DNA of 6,657 nt from Spirochaetales bacterium (GCA_004525155.1 SPDA01000098.1:1-6657), one strand, 5' to 3'; shown: positions 1 through 6,024, numbered from the stretch's first letter. Numbers and translations are program-made. The notes: a model not told the origin generated them from the letters alone.

Positions 1-452
1 CGGCGTATCTCCTCCTCCTGAAAATCCAGCTCCGTCTTGTGAAGAAGCTTTTCAATGATGTCACTCTTGGTGATAATTCCTGCCAGTTTGCCTGTTTTCC
101 TGTCAATGACCGGCAGTCTTCCGTAACCGCGCGTTTCGAGTCTGCTCGCCACATGGACAAGGGGCTCATCCGTAAATACGCTGTCCACGGTTTTCGACAT
201 CTTGTCTGCAACGAGACAATCGCACCTGTCGTCCGCAAGCCACTTTATAAAATCCTCCAGACTTAAGATTCCAACCAGATTGCCGTCCTGTAATACCGGC
301 ATTCCGGAAATTTTTTTCGATCTGAATATCTCCCTCACCTGGTTCATGGATATATCCGGCGTTACGCTGATAACCGTTGTGGTCATCGCCTCGCCGGCAT
401 TGAGCTCATACGCAAGCTCCAGGATCTTATTGCCCCAGTTTCTGTCGCTCAT
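1..452 (-). CDS. Tandem CBS-domain protein, C-terminus cut off by window edge
   Basis: The first 150 residues are visible and the frame is still open at position 1. Two CBS domains follow a short N-terminal helix: CBS1 at about residues 20-72 and CBS2 at about 82-137. Each ends in a [S/T]xxD-type motif (SLED at 64-67, TKSD at 128-131), which in CBS pairs usually contacts the ribose of a bound adenine nucleotide. This suggests AMP/ATP or a related nucleotide as ligand, but that is family knowledge only. The acidic stretch after residue 140 looks like a linker, so a further domain outside the window is possible; anti-sigma-type ATPases are known neighbours of NuoE/DRTGG genes, but none is visible. 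The ATG at 452-450 overlaps the TGA of the upstream DRTGG gene as ATGA, which fixes the start. No signal peptide or membrane segment is seen. Its likely role is cytosolic sensing tied to the upstream redox genes. Confidence 0.85.
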   Translation of the reverse strand, partial: MSDRNWGNKILELAYELNAGEAMTTTVISVTPDISMNQVREIFRSKKISGMPVLQDGNLVGILSLEDFIKWLADDRCDCLVADKMSKTVDSVFTDEPLVHVASRLETRGYGRLPVIDRKTGKLAGIITKSDIIEKLLHKTELDFQEEEIR

Positions 453-814
453 TTCGAATCACGGCAGCTGGTTATTCCAAGCGCATATAACATGCCGCTT
501 GCTGTAAATAATGAATAAGGCGTCCGGAACAGGGGGATGCCTGTTTCCTTCGCCAGACGGATTGTTTCTCCAGTCGGTTCTTTTCCGAATACAAAACACA
601 CGGCAAGCAGATCGGCAACCTCCGCCGTGCGTACCGTCTGCGGAGTAACCAGCCCCGTCAGCAGAATGGACTTGGGTCTGGAGAAAGTAAGTACGTCGCT
701 CATGAGATCCGAAGCGCAGGCGTATTCCAGCGTTCGCTCGAGGGGAGCGTCCGGAATAAGGCTTTCCGCCTCAAGAGTTTCCAGGACTTTTTGCAGGGTA
801 ATTTTTACACCCAC
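449..814 (-). CDS. DRTGG-domain protein (probable regulatory, function unknown)
   Basis: A 121-residue soluble protein that resembles stand-alone DRTGG domains. The pattern is an N-terminal segment with ASDLMSDVL (about residues 34-42), a hydrophobic strand with ILLTGLVTPQTVRTAEVADL, then a stretch ending IPLFRTPYSLFTASGMLYALGI. DRTGG domains occur in some phosphotransacetylases and as small proteins beside NuoE/NuoF-type genes and [FeFe]-hydrogenases. Their biochemical role is not established, and the literal D-R-T-G-G string is absent here. The start codon is GTG at 814-812, one base after the TAG of the NuoE-like gene, with GGAG about ten bases upstream. Its stop overlaps the CBS gene start as ATGA. 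I infer a cytosolic regulatory or assembly role for the adjacent redox complex. Confidence 0.8.
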   Translation of the reverse strand: MGVKITLQKVLETLEAESLIPDAPLERTLEYACASDLMSDVLTFSRPKSILLTGLVTPQTVRTAEVADLLAVCFVFGKEPTGETIRLAKETGIPLFRTPYSLFTASGMLYALGITSCRDSK

Positions 815-815
815 T

Positions 816-1295
816 CTAGTCCGTCTCCGTGCCGGCCGTTTTCAGCAGTTTGCCTACTTTCTTCTGGTCCGTTTTTCCGTGATATTCGCCGTCAATCACC
901 ACCAGGGGCGCCAGGGCGCATGCTCCTAGACAGTTTACCGTGTCAAAGGTATACTTCTTGTCCTCAGTAGTGCCTCCAGCCTTGATTTTCAATTCCCGTT
1001 CGATGGTATCTACCACGAAGGGCGCGCCTTTCACGTGACATGCAGTCCCGACACAGGCGCAGATGTGATGCTTGCCCATGGGCTCGAGTCTGAAGGAGTT
1101 ATAAAACGTGGCCAGGCCGTACAGCGTGGTAAGAGGTACATCTATTTCGCTGGAAACCGTACCTAGGACTTCCTCCGGCAGATAACCATAAGCCTCATGA
1201 ATATCCTGAAGCAGACCTATCACCGAACCTTTTTCGGCTTTATAGGTGTCGAGAATCGGCGTCAACAAATCTGTATTGGTATCTATTGTACTCAT
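816..1295 (-). CDS. nuoE: NuoE/HndA-like 2Fe-2S subunit (24 kDa NADH dehydrogenase family)
   Basis: A soluble thioredoxin-like ferredoxin of the complex I 24 kDa / HndA / HydC family, 159 residues from the chosen start and normal for the family. An N-terminal helical bundle (GYLPEE, then TTLYGLATFY) is followed by the ferredoxin fold. Four ligands appear as Cys-x4-Cys at residues 81 and 86 and Cys-x3-Cys at 122 and 126 (NCLGAC), the standard 2Fe-2S pattern. Family members normally pair with a NuoF-type FMN/NADH-binding subunit and pass electrons from NADH; no NuoF is in the window. The ATG at 1295-1293 overlaps the upstream TGA as ATGA and is preferred. An in-frame ATG at 1313 would add six residues and overlap the upstream gene by 22 bases; neither start has a strong ribosome binding site. 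Its position directly after the reductase-less NqrF-like gene suggests it feeds electrons to that protein. Confidence 0.92.
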   Translation of the reverse strand: MSTIDTNTDLLTPILDTYKAEKGSVIGLLQDIHEAYGYLPEEVLGTVSSEIDVPLTTLYGLATFYNSFRLEPMGKHHICACVGTACHVKGAPFVVDTIERELKIKAGGTTEDKKYTFDTVNCLGACALAPLVVIDGEYHGKTDQKKVGKLLKTAGTETD

Positions 1296-1744
1296 TTTAT
1301 TTTTACCAGCCATCGTTTATTAGGATCGAATTTCTTGCTTACAACCATTTGACGGATTATCGCGAGAAAATCCGGGATGAAAATTTCCATGTCATTTTTG
1401 ATCTTGACCTGGCAGGCAAGCCGCATACCGGAGGCTTTCTCCTGACGGTTCATGTAAATTTCTTCCGTAGGCAGAATAGTGCCCCCTCCGGAAGTCACCT
1501 GCACTTTACAGTAGCCGCAGCTGCCTTTTCCACCGCAGGATGAGTTAATCTTGATTCCCCTGTTCGTCAGGGCGGTGAGAAGGTTTCCGCCGCCTTCGAC
1601 TTCGAATTCCTCTTTTTTTCCGGCATTGTCTACCGTAATCTTGCACGTCCCATAACTCACAAGAAGCTTGTCTGCAATAGCGAGCAGAACCGTGATGACA
1701 ACCAGAATGACATTCATTACAATAATTGCCGTGTAATTTATCAT
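1292..1744 (-). CDS. nqrF: Membrane-anchored 2Fe-2S protein: NqrF N-terminal part lacking the FAD/NADH reductase domain
   Basis: 150 residues: one N-terminal membrane helix (about 5-24), then a plant-type 2Fe-2S ferredoxin domain with ligands Cys70, Cys76, Cys79 and Cys111 (Cys-x5-Cys-x2-Cys, then a distal Cys). From memory, these are the same positions as the 2Fe-2S ligands of Vibrio cholerae NqrF, and the surrounding text (LLTAL, CGGKGSCG, SGGGTILPTE, RLACQV) is NqrF-type. Full NqrF is about 400 residues because an FAD/NADH ferredoxin-reductase domain follows. Here the protein ends with a short basic tail and TGA, and the next gene starts inside that stop codon, so no reductase domain is hidden in another frame. 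It sits in the nqrF/rnfB slot, but it is not RnfB: there is no polyferredoxin. I infer that it relays electrons from a soluble donor, perhaps the NuoE-like protein, to the NqrD/E centre. It starts by ATGA overlap with nqrE. Confidence 0.9.
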   Translation of the reverse strand: MINYTAIIVMNVILVVITVLLAIADKLLVSYGTCKITVDNAGKKEEFEVEGGGNLLTALTNRGIKINSSCGGKGSCGYCKVQVTSGGGTILPTEEIYMNRQEKASGMRLACQVKIKNDMEIFIPDFLAIIRQMVVSKKFDPNKRWLVKIK

Positions 1745-2328
1745 ACGTTTACTATCCCCGTAAAACCCAGGAAGGCGAGGGCGAGAATGCCGGCTGTCAT
1801 TATGACAATTCCGGGCCCTCGTAAACCTTTCGGAATATCCCCCACAAGTTTCAGTTTTTCATTGATTGCCGCGACAATGACAATGGCAAGCATCCAGCCT
1901 ACGGCGGAACCGACAGAGTAGATGATAGATGAAAGATAATCGTAATTCCTGATGACCATGAAAAGGGAAACCGCGAGCACGATACAGTTGACCGTAATAA
2001 GCGGCAGGAAAATACCGAAGGCCGCCTGCAGCGGCGGAAAAAACCTTTCCATAATCATTTCAAGAAGCTGTACGCTGGCCGCTATAACGATAATGAACAC
2101 GATATAATAGAGGATTTCAACATGCAGCGGCACCAGAATGAGGTTGTAGATCGGCCAGTTGATGAGTACCGTGAGAAAAATAACGAAAATGACGGCAAAA
2201 CCCATGCCCGAGGCGGTTTTCAGGCTCCTGGAGAGCGAGATGAAAGGACACATTCCCAGCAGGTACGTTAAAGCTATATTATAGGTCAGAATTGACGCAA
2301 TGAAGATGGTAATTAGATGTACTAACAT
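1741..2328 (-). CDS. nqrE: NqrE (RnfA-family) integral membrane subunit
   Basis: 195 residues with about six membrane helices, close to the usual ~198. Cys27 in LLGMCPF and Cys115 in PLITVNC are the two conserved cysteines that, with two in NqrD, hold the intramembrane 2Fe-2S cluster in Nqr and Rnf. Signatures are Nqr-type rather than Rnf-type: ERFFPPL, IFLPLITVNC, VGSAVGWMLAIV and KGLRGPGIVIMTAG. Glu90 in QLLEMI aligns with V. cholerae NqrE Glu95, which has been implicated in Na+ uptake. The ATG at 2328 is preceded by AAGGAG (2339-2334) that overlaps the nqrD stop, with five bases of spacing. The end overlaps the NqrF-like gene as ATGA. It forms the inverted-repeat membrane core with NqrD. 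Confidence 0.95.
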   Translation of the reverse strand: MLVHLITIFIASILTYNIALTYLLGMCPFISLSRSLKTASGMGFAVIFVIFLTVLINWPIYNLILVPLHVEILYYIVFIIVIAASVQLLEMIMERFFPPLQAAFGIFLPLITVNCIVLAVSLFMVIRNYDYLSSIIYSVGSAVGWMLAIVIVAAINEKLKLVGDIPKGLRGPGIVIMTAGILALAFLGFTGIVNV

Positions 2329-2337
2329 GCTGACTCC

Positions 2338-2958
2338 TTAATCGGTCTCAACTTTCAGAAGGGATCTCGAGATCCATATCAGAAGCCCTAATACAAAAAA
2401 CGCGCCCGGCGCCATGGCCAGCACGGTCCAGGTGGTAAAACCCTGCGGCATCACTCGGAATCCGAGGAGCGTACCGAACCCGAGAAGTTCCCGGATTGCC
2501 GCAAGGATGACGAGAGTGTAGGTATAACCGATACCGTTGGACAGGGCGTCCAGCAGGGAATGCCCCAGTTTATTCTGGATGTAAAAAGCCTCGGCCCGTC
2601 CCATAATAATACAGTTGGTAATAATCAGTCCGACATAGGCTCCCAGGGTTTCGCTGATTGCGGGAATGAATGCCTTGAAAAATATGTCGACTATGATAAC
2701 AAAGGAAGCGATGATAATCATGTAGGTTATCATACGCACCCGGTTTGGTATCAGTTTCCGTAAGCCTGAGATAAATAATGCGGTTGCCAGGAGAACAAAA
2801 GTTACCCCGCCGCCCATGGCCAGGGCGTTTTCCACCTTGTTTGATACGGCGAGCGCGGAACAGATTCCCAAAACCATGGAAAAAATGGGATGGTCGCCCC
2901 ACAGCCCGTCAGTTATAACTTTTAAAGTTTTATTTTTTTCCAATTGGACAGCAGCCAT
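2338..2958 (-). CDS. nqrD: NqrD (RnfE-family) integral membrane subunit
   Basis: 206 residues with about six membrane helices and the usual length. Cys33 in LGICSALAV and Cys116 in GLIITNC are the ligands contributed to the 2Fe-2S centre shared with NqrE. VGLIITNCIIMGRAEAF, followed by RELLGFGTLLGFRVMP, is the Nqr form; RnfE usually has VTNCIVVGRAEAF and diverges after it. Asp137 in SLLDALSNGIGY aligns with V. cholerae NqrD Asp133, and Asp91 lies in the conserved IIVDIFFKAF helix; both positions belong to the set of acidic residues linked to Na+ transport. The start at 2958 has a strong AGGAG (2970-2966) at seven bases, directly after the nqrC stop. The gap to nqrC is 12 bases and to nqrE 9 bases. 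NqrD and NqrE together carry electrons across the membrane. Confidence 0.95.
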   Translation of the reverse strand: MAAVQLEKNKTLKVITDGLWGDHPIFSMVLGICSALAVSNKVENALAMGGGVTFVLLATALFISGLRKLIPNRVRMITYMIIIASFVIIVDIFFKAFIPAISETLGAYVGLIITNCIIMGRAEAFYIQNKLGHSLLDALSNGIGYTYTLVILAAIRELLGFGTLLGFRVMPQGFTTWTVLAMAPGAFFVLGLLIWISRSLLKVETD

Positions 2959-2970
2959 ATGATAACTCCT

Positions 2971-3537
2971 CTAAAAGACAGCCCTGTATTCTTCGTATTG
3001 AGCATTCAGTATATTCACCAATGCTTTGCTGGACATGGTAGCGCCGGAGATTGCGTCAATTTGCGTGTTTTTCTCCGTCTTGCCTTCAGAAACCGTTTCC
3101 AATGCAGGAGCAAACTCCTTGTTGAGGAATTTGTCAAGATGTGCTTTTTCCGCAATCCTGCTTCCGAGACCAGGGGTCTCCTCCTGGTGAATAATTGTAA
3201 GACCCTTTATTGTCTTGAGATCCCCGCTCATGGCGAGTACTCCCGTTATGGGCCCCCACAGTCCGGCGCCTTTAAACGGCAGGGCTACAACGCCGTCCAT
3301 AGCAGCATAGAAAGACTTGCCGCCTTTTGATTCTTCCTTGACAGACTTGGCAAAAATCTCCTCGACATTCTGCTCCGTGAAATCAATGTTGAGAGCGGAC
3401 ATTATGCTCGATTTGAGTTTGATAGCCGCATTTTTCGCGATAATGGGTTTGGTATAACCGTCTACAACTACCAGGGCGGTCGTCAGGATGCTGCCGGTAA
3501 TGATGACAAAAATAATCATTAGAATTTTATCTTTCAT
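2971..3537 (-). CDS. nqrC: NqrC/RnfG-family subunit with covalent FMN site
   Basis: 188 residues: one N-terminal membrane helix (about 5-25), then a periplasmic FMN-binding domain. The motif D161-A-I-S-G-A-T167 fits the ApbE/flavin-transferase consensus, so Thr167 is the predicted FMN-phosphothreonine. GAGLWGPITGVLAM at about 90-103 and HQEETPGLGSRI at 117-128 are closer to NqrC (GLW, ETPGLG) than to RnfG (usually GYGGPI). The protein is shorter than typical NqrC (about 255) and nearer RnfG size, with the region between helix and FMN domain reduced. It begins by ATGA overlap with nqrB (3537-3534) and ends 12 bases before nqrD. In the family it receives electrons from the NqrD/E cluster and passes them to the NqrB flavin. 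No apbE gene is in the window. Confidence 0.93.
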   Translation of the reverse strand: MKDKILMIIFVIITGSILTTALVVVDGYTKPIIAKNAAIKLKSSIMSALNIDFTEQNVEEIFAKSVKEESKGGKSFYAAMDGVVALPFKGAGLWGPITGVLAMSGDLKTIKGLTIIHQEETPGLGSRIAEKAHLDKFLNKEFAPALETVSEGKTEKNTQIDAISGATMSSKALVNILNAQYEEYRAVF

Positions 3538-4562
3538 TGTTTTGCGACCCTGTATTTTGTTTTAAGAATAAGATGGTCAAGAAGGGGAGACAAAGCATTC
3601 ATGAAAATGATGCTGAACATCACTCCCTCCGTATACCCGGAGAAGCTCCGGATGACGACAGTCAGAATTCCGCAGAGGATACCGAAAATCAATTTACCTG
3701 TCTTTGTAAAAGGCGAGGTAACCGGATCCGTTGCCATAAAGAACGCTCCGAAGAGGAGCCCCCCCCCGAGCAGGTGAAACACCGGAGGCGCTATAACGGC
3801 CGGCGCCAGCTGATTGCCGATAAGAGCGAAAACAGCCACGGTCCCGAGGTACGAAACCGGAACCCGCCAGTTCGCGACCTTGGATGCTATGAGAAAAATG
3901 CCGCCCGCTATGATACCGACCCTGAAAAGTTCTCCCATGCTGCCGCCGTGCAGTCCCAGAAGAAGATCCTTTATCGGCGTCATTTCTCCGGCGGTCCGCA
4001 TCATGGCAAGGGGCGTCGCACTGGTGATTACATCCGTAAACGGCGCCATCCAGGAGGCGGACATTATCTGCGGAAAGGCAATCGTAATAAAGAGCCTGCC
4101 CACCAGCGCCGGATTGAAGATGTTCCTCCCGGTACCGCCGAAGATCTCTTTTCCGAAAAACACGCCGAAAACAACCCCCACAACCACTACCCAGAGAGGG
4201 GTGGTCGGCGGAAGCACCAGGGGGAAGATAAGGCCTGTTACCAGAAATCCCTCCTCAATGTGCCTCTTCATGAAGATCGCGAAACAGACCTCAACGAGAC
4301 CGCCGGCAATATACGATACCAGGATAATTTTGACTGCCTGCCAGCCGAAGAAAAAAATGGACGCGGCTGCCGAGGGAATAAGCGCTATTATCACGAAGGA
4401 CATGTACCGTTTAATTTCAAGATTATCAACTATATGGGGAGCGCCGGGCGTTACCTCGGACACTCCGAAAAATATCCCTTCGAGAGTATCGAAAATCGTC
4501 TTAAACCGCCGAAGCCGTTTGGCTTTGGACAATTTTTCCAATAAATTTTTCAGCGCATTCAT
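3534..4562 (-). CDS. nqrB: NqrB (RnfD-family) membrane subunit with covalent FMN site
   Basis: 342 residues with roughly ten membrane helices; V. cholerae NqrB has about 415, so this one is compact. Nqr-type signatures are clear: EEGFLVTGLIFPLVLPPT, EIFGGTGRNIFNPALVGRLF (RnfD has GGLGxNPFNPA) and FMATDPVTSPFTKTGK. The flavin motif is D177-V-I-T-S-A-T183, with TSAT in place of the usual SGAT; Thr183 is the predicted FMN site. The Gly87-Gly88-x2-Glu91 motif aligns with V. cholerae Gly140/Gly141/Glu144, reported near the quinone site and in the Na+ path. Asp329 in LLDH aligns with Asp397 and Glu28 with Glu28, both linked to Na+ movement. The ATG directly abuts the TGA of the NqrA-like gene, with AAGGA about ten bases upstream inside that gene. 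Codons for Gly-Gly-Gly form an uninterrupted G9 tract near 3767-3759. Confidence 0.95.
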   Translation of the reverse strand: MNALKNLLEKLSKAKRLRRFKTIFDTLEGIFFGVSEVTPGAPHIVDNLEIKRYMSFVIIALIPSAAASIFFFGWQAVKIILVSYIAGGLVEVCFAIFMKRHIEEGFLVTGLIFPLVLPPTTPLWVVVVGVVFGVFFGKEIFGGTGRNIFNPALVGRLFITIAFPQIMSASWMAPFTDVITSATPLAMMRTAGEMTPIKDLLLGLHGGSMGELFRVGIIAGGIFLIASKVANWRVPVSYLGTVAVFALIGNQLAPAVIAPPVFHLLGGGLLFGAFFMATDPVTSPFTKTGKLIFGILCGILTVVIRSFSGYTEGVMFSIIFMNALSPLLDHLILKTKYRVAKQ

Positions 4563-6014
4563 TCAATGAATTCCTTTTAACGCAAAATTTTTCCGAATGA
4601 ATTCCCCATTATCGACCCCATCCGCACGCAGCTTTTCTTTTCCCAGCTTGATTAAGGAGGCGACGCCAATCTTTGATGTGCACACGTAGGTGCACAGATT
4701 ACAGTCGATACAGTTGAAAATTTTGTAATTGGCGAGGGTTTCCTCGATGATATTTTTTTCAACATATTTATGGAGCAGATTGGGCAGAATTCTTACCGGA
4801 CATACCTCCTCGCAGAAACCGCAGGAAATGCATGCCCGTTTTTCACCATGAACATTGGTATTCAAACCTTTTTTAAAGAGCGGGATTACCGAGGCGAACG
4901 TATATGAATAGGAATCCTTGATAAAACCCGGCCTGGCAAAAGACATGGATTCCCCCGCTTTTTCATCGGGAATCGCGATGACGGAAGAAATACTGCGGTC
5001 AACAGGCAGGGAAAGGTCCTTTACCCTTACACCCGTGTTGATGCTGTTGAATATGTATCTGTTTTCACCTTCTTTTATCCGTCCTTTTATCAGGGCTTCC
5101 ACGGTTGTCCCCACCCGTACCCGGGCATGGAGATTTTCGGTAAATCTCTCTCCCCCGAGGCTGATGATCCGTTCGATAACCGGTTTACCCTGGGCGACCG
5201 CCTGGTATACATGAAGCACTGTTTGAAATGAAAGCACGACGACGCCGATATTGACGGCCCCGAAACCATAGGGAAAAGGTTTGCCCAATATGGCGGGAAC
5301 AAGGACCTCCTCAAGGTTAGCGGGGTATTTCGGCTTCACGGCATAAAATTCAAAGGAGTCATTACCCTTGAAAGTTGTTTCGAATTGTTCGATTATTTTT
5401 CTGTTTTTTCTGCTTACAACAATGTGCTTGCGGGCTTTCGGAAACAGCTTGTCCAGTATAAGACAACCGCCGGCAAACTCTTCGCCTCGCGGTCCCTGGA
5501 GGAGGACATCCGTTAACGGGCTGAATAAATCCGCTTCCGTGTTGTGTATTATGATATTTTCCACTTCTTCAGAAGTTATCGGTGAACTCATGTACCTGGT
5601 CGGGATGCCCCCGGAATCCAGTCCGGATGCGCCAGACAGGTACACGAGGTCCTCCAGGATGTTCCGGTCCAGATTCTGCCACTCGGCGGAAAACCCGGGA
5701 AGGGCTTTCCATTTACCTTCGGTGTTTTCTCCCGAGGATTCTATGTTTATGACCCCGGAAGCGATACTCTTAACAATCCCGGCAATCGGGGAATGGACGG
5801 GACTCGACAGGTTTTCATCGTTTCTGCCGATAATCTGTCCAGCCGAAACCGTGTCACCGACACGTACTTCCGGCTGGACCTCTTCTCCAAAACCCTGCTT
5901 AAGGGGAACACACGCCTTTCCGGGCGGCCCTGTCTCCACGAGTTTCTGATCAGGTTCGCCTTTGAATTTATCGAAAAGATAGCCCCCGCGAAATGTTCTG
6001 TTATTTATTATCAT
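4563..6014 (-). CDS. nqrA/rnfC: NqrA/RnfC-like subunit retaining two 4Fe-4S motifs
   Basis: 483 residues from the ATG at 6014. In order: RnfC-type N-terminus (RTFRGG, residues 6-11); barrel-sandwich domain with VRVGDTVSAGQIIG (50-63) and SSPVHSPIAG; a glycine-rich loop GLDSGGIPT (131-139) where RnfC has GLGGAGFPT; TEADLF (159-164) where RnfC has AECEPY; a middle region alignable with both families (KYPAN, GKPFPYG, SLGGE, EGENRYI); and two ferredoxin motifs, Cys395/398/401/405 (CISCGFCEEVCP) and Cys435/438/441/445 (CIDCNLCTYVCT). The C-terminal text LCTYVC plus RILPNLL also matches V. cholerae NqrA, whose corresponding sites have lost most cysteines. The loop changes suggest the RnfC flavin/NADH pocket may not work. 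A TTG at 6026 is possible, but GGTGAGG (6024-6018) is well spaced for the ATG at 6014. First subunit of the complex; peripheral, cytosolic. Confidence 0.92.
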   Translation of the reverse strand: MIINNRTFRGGYLFDKFKGEPDQKLVETGPPGKACVPLKQGFGEEVQPEVRVGDTVSAGQIIGRNDENLSSPVHSPIAGIVKSIASGVINIESSGENTEGKWKALPGFSAEWQNLDRNILEDLVYLSGASGLDSGGIPTRYMSSPITSEEVENIIIHNTEADLFSPLTDVLLQGPRGEEFAGGCLILDKLFPKARKHIVVSRKNRKIIEQFETTFKGNDSFEFYAVKPKYPANLEEVLVPAILGKPFPYGFGAVNIGVVVLSFQTVLHVYQAVAQGKPVIERIISLGGERFTENLHARVRVGTTVEALIKGRIKEGENRYIFNSINTGVRVKDLSLPVDRSISSVIAIPDEKAGESMSFARPGFIKDSYSYTFASVIPLFKKGLNTNVHGEKRACISCGFCEEVCPVRILPNLLHKYVEKNIIEETLANYKIFNCIDCNLCTYVCTSKIGVASLIKLGKEKLRADGVDNGEFIRKNFALKGIH

Positions 6015-6017
6015 TTT

Positions 6018-6024
6018 CCTCACC
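6018..6024 (-). promoter_or_regulatory. Ribosome binding site that decides the NqrA-like start
   Basis: GGTGAGG on the minus strand. Its GGTGA part ends five bases before the ATG at 6014. It supports that ATG over an in-frame TTG at 6026, which has no purine-rich sequence upstream, and over a GTG at 6023 that lies within the site itself. Confidence 0.65.

Noticed and set aside
202..507. Plus-strand open frame of 101 codons near the left edge
   Set aside because: It is antisense to the CBS-domain gene, which translates into two clear CBS domains.
816..1313. Upstream ATG at 1313 for the NuoE-like gene
   Set aside because: It would overlap the preceding gene by 22 bases without a ribosome binding site; the ATG at 1295 gives the ATGA junction used elsewhere in this operon. 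It is not excluded.
1292..1744. A frameshifted full-length NqrF
   Set aside because: The sequence after the stop is the NuoE-like gene with complete domains; no FAD or NADH-binding motifs occur in any minus-strand frame there.
3537..4544. Long plus-strand open frame (335 codons)
   Set aside because: It lies exactly antisense to nqrB, whose protein is strongly conserved; the plus-strand product is charged, low-complexity and resembles no family I know.
3814..4569. Second plus-strand open frame (251 codons) in the same area
   Set aside because: Also antisense to nqrB and running over its start; rich in Pro, Thr and Arg as expected of a shadow frame.
5368..5949. Plus-strand open frame of 193 codons
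   Set aside because: Antisense to the NqrA-like gene, with no recognisable domain and no good ribosome binding site.
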